Shown piece after piece: positions 17,339-26,966 of a DNA stretch of 64,000 nucleotides. Source of the DNA: an uncultured Ramlibacter sp. GTDB taxonomy: Bacteria > Pseudomonadota > Gammaproteobacteria > Burkholderiales > Burkholderiaceae_C. The first letter of the stretch is position 1. Each line of letters opens with the position of its first letter. The position numbers were made by a program, and so were the translations under genes. The notes beneath the pieces were generated by a model, which had not been told where the DNA came from, did not search any database, and saw nothing but the letters and a program-made list of their open reading frames with translations. The stretch lies in contig NZ_CAKZHQ010000050.1 in the NCBI RefSeq assembly GCF_936925435.1, positions 62,001-126,000 on the forward strand, read 5' to 3'.

Positions 17339-20185
17339 TCAGCCCAGGCGCTGCAGCTGCTCATGCAGCTTGGACAGGGTGGCGCTGAAGTCGGCGATGC
17401 GCTTGCGCTCCTGCTCGATCACCGCAGGCGGCGCCTTGGCAACAAAGGCCTCGTTGGCCAGCTTGCCGTTGGCCTTGGCCAGTTCGCCCTGCAGGCGCGC
17501 CACTTCCTTGCCCACGCGGGCTTTCTCCGCGGCCACGTCGATCTCCATGTACAGGCACAGCTTGGCCTCGCCCGCCACCGCCACCGGCGCGGCCTGCGCG
17601 GCGGCGGCCCAGAGCGCCTCGTCGTCGAACACCTTGACTTCGCTCAGCTTGGCCAGGGCCTGCAGCACCGGCGCCGCCTGGCGCAGAAAGGCCGCATCGC
17701 CGACGGCGTACAGCGGCAGGCGGGTCGATGGCGACACGTTCATCTCACCGCGCAGGTTGCGGCAGGCATCGACCATGGCCTTCAGGCGTGCCACGTGGGC
17801 TTCGGCATCGGGGTTGATGGCGGCGGCGTTGCTGACGGGGTAGGGCGCGATGCTGATGGAGTCCCCCTCCTTGCCGGCGACCGGCGCCACCTTCTGCCAC
17901 AGCTCCTCGGTGATGAAGGGGATGATGGGATGGGCCAGGCGCAAGATGGCCTCCAGCACGCGCACCAGGGTGCGGCGGGTGCCGCGCTGCTGGTCAGCGT
18001 CACCGGTCTGGATTTGCACCTTGGCGATTTCCAGGTACCAGTCGCAGAAGCTGTCCCAGACGAACTGGTAGAGCGTGTTGGCGACGTTGTCCAGCCGGTA
18101 TTCGGCAAAGCCCTTGGCCACATCGGCTTCGGCGCGCTGCAGGGCGGAGATGATCCAGTGGTCGGCTTGCGTCAGCGTGGCGCCGGCCTCGGAGAGGTCA
18201 TGGCCCTCGCAGTTCATCAGGCTGAAGCGGGTGGCGTTCCACAGCTTGTTGCAGAAGTTGCGGTAGCCCTCGCAGCGCTTGACGTCGAAGTTGATGCTGC
18301 GGCCCAGCGAGGCCAGCGATGCGAAGGTCAGGCGCAGGGCATCGGCGCCGAATGCCGGGATGCCTTCCGGGAATTCCTTCTCGGTGTTCTTGCGCACCGT
18401 GGGTGCGGTCTCGGGCTTGCGCAGGCCGGTGGTGCGCTTGTCCAGTAGCGGCGCCAGCGAGATGCCGTCGATCAGGTCGACCGGGTCCAGCACATTGCCT
18501 TCGGACTTGCTCATCTTCTTGCCGTGCGAGTCGCGCACCAGGCCGTGGATGTAGACATGGCGGAAGGGCACGCGGCCGGTGAAGTGCGTGGTCATCATGA
18601 TCATCCTGGCGACCCAGAAGAAAATGATGTCGTAGCCGGTCACCAGCACGGTCGAAGGCAGGTAGAGATCGTAGTCCTCAGTTCCGCTACTGGAAGGGCG
18701 TTCGGCTGCTTCAGGCCAGCCCATGGTGGAAAACGGCACCAGGGCCGAGGAGTACCAGGTGTCCAGCACGTCCTCGTCACGGCGCAGCTGCTTGCCCGGG
18801 GCTTTTGCCTGCGCCTCGGCCTCGTTGCGCGCGACGATGACCTTGCCGTCCTCGTCGTACCAGGCCGGGATCTGGTGGCCCCACCAGAGCTGGCGCGAAA
18901 TGCACCAGTCCTGGATGTTGTTCATCCACTGGTTGTAGGTGTTGACCCAGTTCTCCGGCACAAAGCTCACTTCGCCGGACTGCACGGCATCGATGGCCTT
19001 TTGCGCGATCGACTTGCCCGTAGGATCCTGCTCGCTGACCTTGCTCATGGCGACGAACCACTGGTCGGTCAGCATGGGCTCGATCACCTGACCGGTGCGG
19101 GCGCAGCGCGGCACCATCAGCTTGTGCTTCTTGGTCTCCACCAGCAGGCCCAGTGCCTCCAGGTCGGCCACAACCGCCTTGCGGGCAACGAAGCGGTCCA
19201 GGCCGCGGTACTTGGCCGGCGCGTTGTCGTTGATCCTGGCGTCCAGCGTCAGCACGCCGATCATGGGCAGCTTGTGGCGCTGGCCGACGGCGTAGTCGTT
19301 CTGGTCATGGGCCGGCGTCACCTTGACCACACCGGTGCCGAATTCCTTGTCCACGTAGTCGTCGGCGATCACCGGAATGTCGCGGTCGCACAGCGGCAGG
19401 CGCACCAGCTTGCCGATCAAATGCTTGTAGCGCTCGTCTTCCGGATGGACCATGACGGCGACGTCGCCCAGCATGGTTTCGGGGCGTGTGGTGGCCACGG
19501 TCAGAGAGCCTTCGCCTTCGACCAGGGGGTAGCGGATGTGCCAGAGGAAACCGTCCTCCTCCTCGCTCTCGACTTCCAGGTCGCTGACCGCGGTCTTGAG
19601 TTCCGGGTCCCAGTTGACCAGGCGCTTGCCGCGGTAGATCAGGCCCTGCTCGTACAGCTTCACGAAGGTGTCGGTCACCACCGTGGACAGCTTGTCGTCC
19701 ATGGTGAAGTACTCGTGCGACCAGTCCACGCTGTCGCCCATGCGGCGCATCTGGGTGGTGATGGTGTTGCCCGACTTCTCTTTCCATTCCCACACGCGCG
19801 AGACGAAGTTCTTGCGGCCCAGGTCATGGCGCGACTGGCCGTGCTCCTGCAACTGGCGTTCCACCACGATCTGGGTGGCGATGCCGGCATGGTCCGTGCC
19901 TGGCACCCACAGGGTGTTGAAGCCGCGCATCCGGTGGTAGCGCGTCAGGCTGTCCATGATGGTCTGGTTGAAGGCATGGCCCATGTGCAGCGTGCCGGTG
20001 ACATTGGGCGGCGGCAGCTGGATGGAAAAGGCCGGCTCGCCGGCCTGTGGCTTGCCGCTGCCGCGGTGGCCAGCGCGGGCGTAGCCCTTTTCTTCCCATG
20101 CGGGACCCCACTGGGCCTCGATGGCTGCGGGTTCAAAGGATTTGGACAGGCTGTTCAGGCCGGGTTGCTGCGGGGCTTCACTCAT
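17339..20185 (-). CDS. valS: valyl-tRNA synthetase
   Basis: A 948-aa class Ia aminoacyl-tRNA synthetase. The HIGH motif appears as HMGH (residues 67-70, in [17 protein letters not shown]) and KMSKS is at about residue 558 ([14 protein letters not shown]). A CP1 editing domain (about 190-420), an anticodon-binding domain (about 680-830) and a C-terminal coiled coil (last about 65 residues) complete the bacterial form. It is 33 nt downstream of rfbC on the same strand without a visible terminator, so it could be read through from the rhamnose operon. Confidence 0.97.
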   Translation of the reverse strand: MSEAPQQPGLNSLSKSFEPAAIEAQWGPAWEEKGYARAGHRGSGKPQAGEPAFSIQLPPPNVTGTLHMGHAFNQTIMDSLTRYHRMRGFNTLWVPGTDHAGIATQIVVERQLQEHGQSRHDLGRKNFVSRVWEWKEKSGNTITTQMRRMGDSVDWSHEYFTMDDKLSTVVTDTFVKLYEQGLIYRGKRLVNWDPELKTAVSDLEVESEEEDGFLWHIRYPLVEGEGSLTVATTRPETMLGDVAVMVHPEDERYKHLIGKLVRLPLCDRDIPVIADDYVDKEFGTGVVKVTPAHDQNDYAVGQRHKLPMIGVLTLDARINDNAPAKYRGLDRFVARKAVVADLEALGLLVETKKHKLMVPRCARTGQVIEPMLTDQWFVAMSKVSEQDPTGKSIAQKAIDAVQSGEVSFVPENWVNTYNQWMNNIQDWCISRQLWWGHQIPAWYDEDGKVIVARNEAEAQAKAPGKQLRRDEDVLDTWYSSALVPFSTMGWPEAAERPSSSGTEDYDLYLPSTVLVTGYDIIFFWVARMIMMTTHFTGRVPFRHVYIHGLVRDSHGKKMSKSEGNVLDPVDLIDGISLAPLLDKRTTGLRKPETAPTVRKNTEKEFPEGIPAFGADALRLTFASLASLGRSINFDVKRCEGYRNFCNKLWNATRFSLMNCEGHDLSEAGATLTQADHWIISALQRAEADVAKGFAEYRLDNVANTLYQFVWDSFCDWYLEIAKVQIQTGDADQQRGTRRTLVRVLEAILRLAHPIIPFITEELWQKVAPVAGKEGDSISIAPYPVSNAAAINPDAEAHVARLKAMVDACRNLRGEMNVSPSTRLPLYAVGDAAFLRQAAPVLQALAKLSEVKVFDDEALWAAAAQAAPVAVAGEAKLCLYMEIDVAAEKARVGKEVARLQGELAKANGKLANEAFVAKAPPAVIEQERKRIADFSATLSKLHEQLQRLG

Positions 20186-20218
20186 GCGGCCGATTTTACC
20201 GGTCGCCCCTGGCCGGAC

Positions 20219-20776
20219 TCAGTCGTACAGCTCGCAGCTGGCCAGCGGCAGGGCTGCCAGGTCCTTGGCCGACAGCACAGGCGGGCCGTCCAGCCCGGCG
20301 AGCGGCCAGGCTACCGCCACCGTGGGGTCGTTCCAGGCCAGTGACCGCTCGTCGGCCGGCAGGTAGTACTCGGTGGTCTTGTAGAGGAAATCCGCGCTGT
20401 CCGACAGCACCAGGAAGCCGTGGGCAAAGCCCGGCGGGATCCAAAGCTGGCGCTGGTTCTCGGCGCTCAGTTCGACGCCGGTCCAGCGGCCCAGCCGGGG
20501 CGAACTGCGCCGCAGGTCGACCGCCACGTCGAAGACCCGGCCTGCCACCACCCGCACCAGCTTGCCCTGGGGCCGCTGCAGCTGGTAGTGCAGGCCGCGC
20601 AGCACGCCGCGGGCCGAGCGGGAGTGGTTGTCCTGCACGAAGTCCACCACCTGGCCGATGGCCTCGTTGAAGGCCTGGCGGTTCCAGCTTTCGGTGAAAA
20701 ATCCGCGCTCGTCGCCGAAGACGCGGGGTTCCACCACCAGCACCTCGGGCAGTTCGGTGGCCGTGAGCTTCACCAT
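20219..20776 (-). CDS. rfbC: dTDP-4-dehydrorhamnose 3,5-epimerase
   Basis: A 185-aa cupin epimerase (RmlC), the third step of dTDP-L-rhamnose synthesis. Family motifs are [13 protein letters not shown] near residue 21, the catalytic His in VLRGLHYQ near residue 60 and the Tyr/Asp region KTTEYY near residue 132. The start overlaps the rfbA stop by 7 nt. It is the last gene of the rml cluster before valS. Confidence 0.96.
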   Translation of the reverse strand: MVKLTATELPEVLVVEPRVFGDERGFFTESWNRQAFNEAIGQVVDFVQDNHSRSARGVLRGLHYQLQRPQGKLVRVVAGRVFDVAVDLRRSSPRLGRWTGVELSAENQRQLWIPPGFAHGFLVLSDSADFLYKTTEYYLPADERSLAWNDPTVAVAWPLAGLDGPPVLSAKDLAALPLASCELYD

Positions 20777-21669
20777 GCGCCGGGACCCCGGACCAGGGCG
20801 CTGAGGTAGTCGCCATAGCTGCTCTTGCCCAGCGGGGCGGCCAGGGCGAGCAGTTGGTCGTCCGTGATCCAGCCGTTGCGCCAGGCGATCTCCTCGGGGC
20901 AGGCCACCTTCAGGCCCTGGCGCTGCTCCAGGGTGTGGATGAACTGGCCGGCCTCCAGCAGGCTCTCATGCGTGCCCGTGTCCAGCCAGGCGAAGCCGCG
21001 GCCCATGGTCTTGACGCGCAGCTGGCCCTGGTTCAGGTAATGCTGGTTGATGCTGGTGATTTCCAGCTCGCCCCGGGCCGAGGGCCGCAAGGACGCGGCG
21101 ACGTCACAAACCCCGGCGTCGTAGAAATACAGGCCGGTGACCGCGCAGTTGCTCAAGGGCTGCTGCGGCTTTTCCTCGATCGAGGTGGCGTTGCCCTGGG
21201 CGTCAAAGGCCACCACGCCATAGCGCTGGGGATCCTTGACGTGGTAGGCGAAGACCGTCGCGTGCTCGCGGTCGGCATCGGCCTCCTGCAGCAGCTTGAC
21301 CAGGTCGTGCCCGTAAAAGATGTTGTCGCCCAGCACCATGGCCACCGGCGCGCCGGCGAGGAACTCCCGCCCGATCAGGAAGGCCTGGGCCAGGCCCTCG
21401 GGCCACGGCTGCACCGCGTAGGAAAAGCGCAGTCCCCACTGGGCGCCGTCGCCCAGCAGCTGCTCGAAGCGGGGCGTGTCCTGGGGCGTGCTGATGACCA
21501 GGATGTCGCGAATGCCGGCCAGCATCAGCGTGGCCAGCGGGTAGTAGACCATCGGCTTGTCGAAGACCGGCAGCAGCTGCTTGGAGATGGCCAGGGTGGC
21601 CGGATGGAGCCGGGTGCCGGCGCCGCCGGCGAGGATGATGCCTTTGCGCGGCGGGGCTGTGGTGGGCAT
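20770..21669 (-). CDS. rfbA: glucose-1-phosphate thymidylyltransferase
   Basis: A 299-aa RmlA, which makes dTDP-glucose from dTTP and glucose-1-phosphate, the first committed step of the pathway and normally feedback-inhibited by dTDP-rhamnose. The signature [16 protein letters not shown] is at the N-terminus (residues 9-24), followed by [17 protein letters not shown]. The catalytic/metal Asp is in [11 protein letters not shown] near residue 112. It lies 11 nt after rfbD. Confidence 0.96.
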   Translation of the reverse strand: MPTTAPPRKGIILAGGAGTRLHPATLAISKQLLPVFDKPMVYYPLATLMLAGIRDILVISTPQDTPRFEQLLGDGAQWGLRFSYAVQPWPEGLAQAFLIGREFLAGAPVAMVLGDNIFYGHDLVKLLQEADADREHATVFAYHVKDPQRYGVVAFDAQGNATSIEEKPQQPLSNCAVTGLYFYDAGVCDVAASLRPSARGELEITSINQHYLNQGQLRVKTMGRGFAWLDTGTHESLLEAGQFIHTLEQRQGLKVACPEEIAWRNGWITDDQLLALAAPLGKSSYGDYLSALVRGPGAW

Positions 21670-21680
21670 GCGGTGCGGGG

Positions 21681-22604
21681 CTAGTGGTGGGGTGATTGTG
21701 CCTGCGCGACGATCTGCGCCACAAGCGCGTGAACACCGTCCTGCCAGGCGGGGAGCGCCACGCCAAAGGCCTGGCGCAGGCGCGCGGTGTCAAGGCGCGA
21801 ATTGGCGGGCCGTGCGGCGCGCACCGGGTAGTCGGCTGCCGCGATGGGCAGCAACTTGTCCGGCGCCGTGCGCAGGGCCATGCCGCAGGCCAGGCCCTCC
21901 TGCACGGCCAGCGTTGCATAGGCATGCCAGTTGGTGAAGCCCTCGGGGGCCAGGTGGTAGACGCCGGCAAGCGTTTGCGGGTCTGGTGTGCTGCCCAGCC
22001 GCTGCAAGGCCAGCGCGGTGATGTCGGCGATCAAAGCGGCCGGCGTTGGCGCTCCCCACTGGTCGGCGACCACGCTCAGGCTCCCTCTGGCCTGGGCCGC
22101 TTTGAGGATGGACAGCAGGAAGTTGCTGCCCCGGCTGTCGCAGACCCAGCTGGTGCGAAACACCAGGTGGCGTGTGCTGTGCGCGGCGATCGCCAGGTCG
22201 CCGGCCAGTTTGCTGCGCCCGTAGGTATTGAGGGGGCCTGTGGGGTCGGTTTCGCGCCAGGGACGCTCGCCGCTGCCGTCGTACACATAGTCGCTGGAGT
22301 AATGCACCAGCCAGGCGCCCAGCGCCTCGGTTTCGCGCGCCAGCACCTCGCAGGCCGTGGCATTGACGGCGAAGGCCGCGTCGGGCTCGCTCTCGGCCTG
22401 GTCGACCGCCGTCCAGGCGGCGGCGTTGACCACCACGTCGGGCCGCAGCTGGCGCACGGTCTGCGCCAGGGCCTCGGGCCGGGACAGGTCGCCGCACAGA
22501 TCCTGGCTGCTTCTGGAGAGTGCGGTCACCTCGCCCAGTGCCGCCAGGCTGTGGCGTAGCCGCCAGCCGACCTGGCCATCGGCGCCCAGCAGCAGCAGCT
22601 TCAT
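21681..22604 (-). CDS. rfbD: dTDP-4-dehydrorhamnose reductase
   Basis: A 307-aa SDR-type reductase (RmlD) giving dTDP-L-rhamnose. The N-terminus [16 protein letters not shown] is the Rossmann GxxGxxG, and the catalytic Tyr-x3-Lys is YGRSKLAGD near residue 130. The ATG at 22604 is chosen because it gives this exact family N-terminus and overlaps the rfbB stop (ATGA). A longer open frame upstream would lie inside rfbB. Confidence 0.95.
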   Translation of the reverse strand: MKLLLLGADGQVGWRLRHSLAALGEVTALSRSSQDLCGDLSRPEALAQTVRQLRPDVVVNAAAWTAVDQAESEPDAAFAVNATACEVLARETEALGAWLVHYSSDYVYDGSGERPWRETDPTGPLNTYGRSKLAGDLAIAAHSTRHLVFRTSWVCDSRGSNFLLSILKAAQARGSLSVVADQWGAPTPAALIADITALALQRLGSTPDPQTLAGVYHLAPEGFTNWHAYATLAVQEGLACGMALRTAPDKLLPIAAADYPVRAARPANSRLDTARLRQAFGVALPAWQDGVHALVAQIVAQAQSPHH

Positions 22605-23671
22605 GGCGTGGCGGTGGACGGGTACTGCTGCTCCACCCACTGGCGGTAGCTGCCGCTGGTGACCGATGCCACCCAATCCGGGTTGTCCAGATACCAAGCC
22701 ACGGTCCGGCGGATGCCGTCCTCGAAGCGCACCGTGGGCTGCCAGCCGAGCTCGCTGGCGATCCGGCTGTCATCGATGGCATAGCGCCTGTCATGGCCCG
22801 GCCGGTCCGTCACATGGGCGATCAGCTCAGCGTAGGGCTTGGCATCGCTGCGCGGCCGGACTGCATCCAGGCTGGCGCAGATGGCGTGGACCACGGCCAG
22901 ATTGGTCCGCTCCGAGCGGCCGCCGATGTTGTAGGTCTGGCCGGGCCGGCCCTGCGCCAGCACGGCACGCAGGGCGGCGCAATGGTCGTCCACATGCAGC
23001 CAGTCGCGCACCTGCAGGCCGTCGCCGTACACCGGCAGCGGCTTGCCGGCCAGGGCGTTGTGGACCATCAGCGGGATCAGCTTCTCCGGGAACTGGCGCG
23101 GGCCGTAGTTGTTGGAGCAATGCGTGGTCAGCACCGGCAGGCCGTAGGTGTGGTGCCAGGCCCGGACAAAGTGGTCGGCCGCCGCCTTGGAGGCGGAGTA
23201 GGGGCTGTTCGGCTCGAAGGGATGGCGTTCGGTGAAGCCGGCCGCGCCGGCCTCCAGCGAACCGAAGACCTCGTCGGTGGAGATGTTCAGGAAGCGAAAG
23301 GCTTGCGCCTGCTCCGGCGGCAGCGTCCGCCACCAGGCCAGGGTGACTTCCAGCAGCTTGAGCGTGCCCAGCACATTGGTATGGGCAAAAGCCATGGGCC
23401 CGGCGATGGAGCGGTCCACATGGCTTTCGGCGGCGAAGTGGACGATGGCGCGGGGCTGATGGGTGCGCAGCAGATCGGCCACCAGGGCGCTGTCGCCGAT
23501 GTCGCCATGGGTGAAGTGATAGCCGGGACGGCCTTGCACCGCGGCCAGGTTGCCGGGATGGCCGGCGTAGGTCAGCAGGTCCAGATTCAGCACCGGCTCG
23601 CCCGATTGCGCCAACCACTGCAAAACGAAGGCCGAGCCGATGAAGCCGCAGCCGCCGGTGATCAACACCAT
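22601..23671 (-). CDS. rfbB: dTDP-glucose 4,6-dehydratase
   Basis: A 356-aa extended SDR (RmlB), step two of the pathway. It starts MVLITGGCGFIGSAFV (NAD-binding GxxGxxG). Further signatures are HFAAESHVDRSI near residue 80, STDEVFGSLE near residue 127 and the catalytic YSASKAAADH near residue 160. It is the first gene of the rmlBDAC cluster. About 50 nt separate it from DUF2783 on the same strand, so the upstream aromatic operon might read into it. Confidence 0.96.
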   Translation of the reverse strand: MVLITGGCGFIGSAFVLQWLAQSGEPVLNLDLLTYAGHPGNLAAVQGRPGYHFTHGDIGDSALVADLLRTHQPRAIVHFAAESHVDRSIAGPMAFAHTNVLGTLKLLEVTLAWWRTLPPEQAQAFRFLNISTDEVFGSLEAGAAGFTERHPFEPNSPYSASKAAADHFVRAWHHTYGLPVLTTHCSNNYGPRQFPEKLIPLMVHNALAGKPLPVYGDGLQVRDWLHVDDHCAALRAVLAQGRPGQTYNIGGRSERTNLAVVHAICASLDAVRPRSDAKPYAELIAHVTDRPGHDRRYAIDDSRIASELGWQPTVRFEDGIRRTVAWYLDNPDWVASVTSGSYRQWVEQQYPSTATP

Positions 23672-23723
23672 GGTATGTCCGTCCGTGAAAGTTCCCCGAA
23701 CGATAGCAAAGACGCAGGAGGCC

Positions 23724-23924
23724 TCAGGCGGCCGGCAGTTCCCGGGTCTGACGCGCGGCGGCCACGCAGTCCTGCAGCACCCGGGCGTCGCCGACCTGGT
23801 TGGCCAGCAGCAGGATCAGGCGCGCGTTGAGAAACTCCGACTGTTCGCGGTTCAGGCCCAGGTGGGCGTCGAGCAGCTGCTCGTAAAAGCCGTCGGCATC
23901 CTGGAAGTTCAGACCGGTGTTCAT
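23724..23924 (-). CDS. DUF2783 small protein
   Basis: A 66-aa acidic protein with the DUF2783 pattern: FQDADGFYEQLLDAHLGLN, then a second helix LNARLILLLANQVGDARVL. It is probably a two- or three-helix bundle without cysteines in a metal motif. Its start overlaps the stop of the FAD monooxygenase (ATGA), a fixed association in this family. A role as a stability factor or partner subunit of the monooxygenase is inference. No function has been assigned to the family that I know of. Confidence 0.78.
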   Translation of the reverse strand: MNTGLNFQDADGFYEQLLDAHLGLNREQSEFLNARLILLLANQVGDARVLQDCVAAARQTRELPAA

Positions 23925-25642
23925 GCTGCCTCCGTTTCCATGGCCGCGCCCAGCGCGGTGGCCACGGCCTGCACCAGTTCGCTGTCAATGTCTGCGCCGG
24001 TGGCTGCGACATAGCTGTCGGGGCGCAGCAGGGCCCAGGCGTGGCCCGCCACATGGCAGGCGCCGCGCAGGTGGCCTTGCGGGTCGCGCACATGCTCGCG
24101 AGCGGCGGCCCGGTCGCCTTGCGCCAGCACCTGCACACAGCGCAGGGGCGCTGCGCCGGCCAAAGCCTGCAGGTGCTGCAAGGCGGCGCGGCCCGGCGCC
24201 TCGAACAGCAGCAGCAGCAATCTGCCACCGGCCCAGCGCAACAGATCGTTGACCACGCCGGCCGAGCCATCTGCCCATTCGAAGGCGACGTTCTGCACCG
24301 ACTGGCCGGCATGCGTGGCGCAGGCCGGCGAGCGGGTGTAGGGGTTGGCGATGGCCATGCGGCCGGTGTTGACCAACTGGCGGGCGAAGACATGCTGGCG
24401 CGCCAGGCTGAGCGCGGCGCTGCGAAACAGCTTTTCCACGCCATCGGCAGGGCGCAGGAAGCGGGCCGTCCGCGCCGTCACCAGCACGTTCTGCAGCGCC
24501 GCCTCGTGGCGCTCGGCGTGGTAGCTGTCCAGCAAGGCCGGGGCGGCCCGGCCCTGCAGCACGGCGGCGAGTTTCCAGGCCAGGTTGTCGGCGTCGGCGA
24601 TGCCGGTGTTGCCGCCGCGCGCGCCGAAGGGACTGACCACCTTGGCCGCATCGCCCATGAAAAAGACGTGGCCATGCCGCATGCGGTCGATGCACTCGCT
24701 GCGGTAGGCATAGGGGCCGACCCAGACGATCTCGACCTCGCAATCGCTGCCGAACTGGCGGGCCAGGCGCTCACGCACCACGTCCTCCCGGCTGACCTGG
24801 TCGGGGTCGGCATTGGGCGCCATCTGGTAGTCGATGCGCCAGACCCCGTCGCCCATCAGGTGCTGCCAGACGGCGCGGTTCTCGTTGAACGGCGCCTCGA
24901 TCCAGGTGTGGCGCTCCACCGGCGGGCGCTTGCTGAAGCGCACGTCGGCGATGCACCAGCGGTCGTCGCCCTTTTTCGCCGTGACCGTCGCGCCGGCCCA
25001 TTGGCGCAAGGGGCTGCGCGAGCCGGTGGCGTCGATCACGTGGTCGGCCCGCATCTTGTAGTCGCCGGCCGGCGTGGTGATGGACAGGGTTGCGCCGTCG
25101 GCGTCCTGCTCGAGGGCGGTGACACGGTTGCACCAGCGGATGTCCACCTGGCCCAACTCGGCGATGCGCTCGACCAGGAAGCCCTCGATGTAGAACTGCT
25201 GGATGTTGACGAAGGGCGGCTGGGCCGACAGGTTGTAGGCGCCCTGGGCGCGCAGGTCGAAGGAATAGACCTCGTCGGCACCGGCGAAGGTGCGGCCCAC
25301 GCTCCACTGGACGCCCTTGGCGGCGATGCGCTCGTAAACGCCCAGCCGGTGGAAGATCTCCAGTGACTTCTGGGTGTAGCAGATGCCGCGCGAGGACGCG
25401 CCCTTGACGCCGACGGTGTTGTCCTCGTCCAGCAGCACGGCCTGCACGCCCTGCGCCGCCAGCGCGCAGGCCAGGGTCAGGCCGGCCAGGCCGCCGCCGA
25501 CGATGACCACGGAGTGGTGGCTGGTCTCGCCCGCGGCGATCTCGGCCGGCGAGACAAAAGGGTACTCGGGCAGGAAATAGCCCGTGCCCTGGCTGAACTC
25601 ATAGCCGTTGCTGAAAGCCGTTTGCGCGTAGCTCGCCGCCAT
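23921..25642 (-). CDS. FAD-dependent aromatic monooxygenase (MhpA/PheA-like)
   Basis: A 573-aa class A flavoprotein hydroxylase. The FAD-binding Rossmann GxGxxG is in VVIVGGGLAGLTLACAL (residues 45-61). The second FAD motif is FMGDAAKVVSPFGARGGNTG near residue 322. A thioredoxin-like C-terminal region (about 450-570) matches phenol-hydroxylase-type members. The family hydroxylates phenols or hydroxyphenylpropionates with NAD(P)H and O2. About 44 residues precede the Rossmann fold, more than usual. The ATG at 25642 follows a GAGGAG ribosome-binding site and is kept. It is flanked by a VOC protein and DUF2783, suggesting an aromatic-ring degradation module; the substrate is unknown. Confidence 0.88.
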   Translation of the reverse strand: MAASYAQTAFSNGYEFSQGTGYFLPEYPFVSPAEIAAGETSHHSVVIVGGGLAGLTLACALAAQGVQAVLLDEDNTVGVKGASSRGICYTQKSLEIFHRLGVYERIAAKGVQWSVGRTFAGADEVYSFDLRAQGAYNLSAQPPFVNIQQFYIEGFLVERIAELGQVDIRWCNRVTALEQDADGATLSITTPAGDYKMRADHVIDATGSRSPLRQWAGATVTAKKGDDRWCIADVRFSKRPPVERHTWIEAPFNENRAVWQHLMGDGVWRIDYQMAPNADPDQVSREDVVRERLARQFGSDCEVEIVWVGPYAYRSECIDRMRHGHVFFMGDAAKVVSPFGARGGNTGIADADNLAWKLAAVLQGRAAPALLDSYHAERHEAALQNVLVTARTARFLRPADGVEKLFRSAALSLARQHVFARQLVNTGRMAIANPYTRSPACATHAGQSVQNVAFEWADGSAGVVNDLLRWAGGRLLLLLFEAPGRAALQHLQALAGAAPLRCVQVLAQGDRAAAREHVRDPQGHLRGACHVAGHAWALLRPDSYVAATGADIDSELVQAVATALGAAMETEAA

Positions 25643-25692
25643 TGTTGTGTCTCCTCTCGTGGCCGGTCACGGGCGCTTGCCCGCCAGGCGGG

Positions 25693-26310
25693 CTACTGCC
25701 TGGCCGTGACTTCGGGTCTGTCGTTGCGCTGGGGCTTGAGCGATTCGGTCTTGCCGGCGGCGCGGTCCCTGCGCCACTGCTGCTTGCGCGCCGTCCATTC
25801 GTCCAGGCGGGCGTGGGCGGTCTTGCTCTCTTGCAGCATCTGGAATTCATCGGCCAGCTGGGCAGTGAGTTCCAGCCGCACGCCATTGGGGTCGAAGAAA
25901 TAGATGCTGTGGAAGATGTGGTGGTCGGTGATGCCCAGCACCTCGATGCCGTGCGCTTCCAGCCTGGCCTTCATGTCCTGAAGCGCCTGGATGTTGTCGA
26001 CCCGGAACGAGATGTGATTGACCCACTTGGGCGTGTTGGGCGAGGGCTCGCAGGCCTGGTCGTCGCCCAGGTCGAAAAAGGCGATGAAGGAGCCGTCCTG
26101 CAGGCGGAAGAAGAAGTGTGTGTAGGGGCAGTACTCACCCGTGCTGGGCACGTGGTCGCTCTGGATGATGTGGTACAGCGGCAGGCCCAGGATGTCTTCG
26201 TAGAAGTGGCGCGTTTCCTCCGCGTCTTTGGCGCGGTAGGCGTAGTGGTGCAACTGCTGGATGGGCGCGGGCGCGGGCAGGGCGCTGGGGCTGTTGAGGA
26301 CGGCGGCCAT
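25693..26310 (-). CDS. VOC-family (glyoxalase/extradiol dioxygenase-like) protein
   Basis: A 205-aa two-module VOC protein. Candidate metal ligands are His in QLHHYAYRA (module 1), His in WVNHISFRVDN (start of module 2) and Glu in GVRLELTAQ (module 2), the spacing of type I extradiol dioxygenases and related lyases. Tyr and His residues near HIFHSIYFFDPNG line the expected cavity. The ATG at 26310 has a good ribosome-binding site (CAGGAGAGCC). An ATG at 26331 would add seven residues and has none. It is the first gene of the operon with the FAD monooxygenase (50 nt gap) and DUF2783, consistent with ring cleavage after hydroxylation. Confidence 0.85.
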   Translation of the reverse strand: MAAVLNSPSALPAPAPIQQLHHYAYRAKDAEETRHFYEDILGLPLYHIIQSDHVPSTGEYCPYTHFFFRLQDGSFIAFFDLGDDQACEPSPNTPKWVNHISFRVDNIQALQDMKARLEAHGIEVLGITDHHIFHSIYFFDPNGVRLELTAQLADEFQMLQESKTAHARLDEWTARKQQWRRDRAAGKTESLKPQRNDRPEVTARQ

Positions 26311-26338
26311 GGGCTCTCCTGGATTTACCAATGCGTAA

Positions 26339-26357
26339 TGAATTTACTATACCGTAA
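26339..26357. promoter_or_regulatory. GTAA/TTAC operator-like repeats between two divergent operons
   Basis: The sequence holds GTAA-n5-TTAC followed at once by a further TAC-n-GTAA, giving half-sites on both strands within 19 nt. It is an AT-rich island just upstream of the VOC gene and has the look of a MarR/GntR-type operator. No such regulator gene is adjacent. Confidence 0.4.
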
Positions 26358-26423
26358 TCGACGGGGCGTCCGGCGCGATGCTTTCACAGGCCGGCCAATA
26401 GGACATCTTGATGGCCCCTTATT

Positions 26424-26445
26424 GACGGACCCTATTAGACGGACC
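26424..26445 (+). repeat. 14-nt-period direct repeat GACGGACC
   Basis: GACGGACC occurs at 26424-26431 and again at 26438-26445, about 90 nt upstream of the rubrerythrin start. It may be a tandem activator site for that operon. Nothing else supports this. Confidence 0.3.
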
Positions 26446-26529
26446 TGTCGGCCGGGACTACGCTGGATCTGTCTTGGCCATCGCAGCCAGAGGGCCAAGT
26501 CACCCTCAACCACGATGAAGGAGATCTCC

Positions 26530-26952
26530 ATGGCAGCACTCAAAGGCTCCAGGACGGAAGAGAACCTGAAGGCCGCATTCGCCGGCGAATCGCAGGCCAA
26601 CCGTCGCTACCTCTACTTTGCCAACAAGGCCGACATCGAAGGCCAGAACGACGTGGCGGCTCTGTTTCGCTCCACGGCCGAAGGCGAGACCGGCCACGCC
26701 CACGGCCACCTCGAATGGCTGGAGCAGTGCGGCGACCCGGCCACCGGCCTGCCCATCGGCCCGACCCGCGACAACCTCAAGGCCGCTGTGGCCGGCGAGA
26801 CCCACGAATACACCGACATGTACCCGGGCATGGCCAAGACGGCGCGCGACGAAGGCCACGACGAGGTGGCGGACTGGTTCGAGACCCTGGCCAAGGCCGA
26901 GCGCTCGCACGCCAACCGCTACACCAAGGCCTTGAACGAGCTGGTGGACTGA
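26530..26952 (+). CDS. rubrerythrin-type ferritin-like protein without rubredoxin domain
   Basis: A 140-aa four-helix di-iron protein. The ligand pattern is typical of rubrerythrin: E in [10 protein letters not shown] near residue 19, E-x2-H in [13 protein letters not shown] near residue 50, E in [12 protein letters not shown] near residue 90 and E-x2-H in [10 protein letters not shown] near residue 128. Rubrerythrins reduce hydrogen peroxide. The C-terminal CxxC rubredoxin domain of the classical form is missing, so electrons must come from elsewhere, perhaps from the Fe-S protein 14 nt downstream. The ATG follows AAGGAG with 6-nt spacing. Confidence 0.92.
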   Translation: MAALKGSRTEENLKAAFAGESQANRRYLYFANKADIEGQNDVAALFRSTAEGETGHAHGHLEWLEQCGDPATGLPIGPTRDNLKAAVAGETHEYTDMYPGMAKTARDEGHDEVADWFETLAKAERSHANRYTKALNELVD

Positions 26953-26966
26953 TCAGTCCCACCCCC

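Noticed and set aside
18524-20344. A 606-codon open frame antisense to valS and rfbC
   Set aside because: Shadow of valS, which has intact HIGH and KMSKS motifs.
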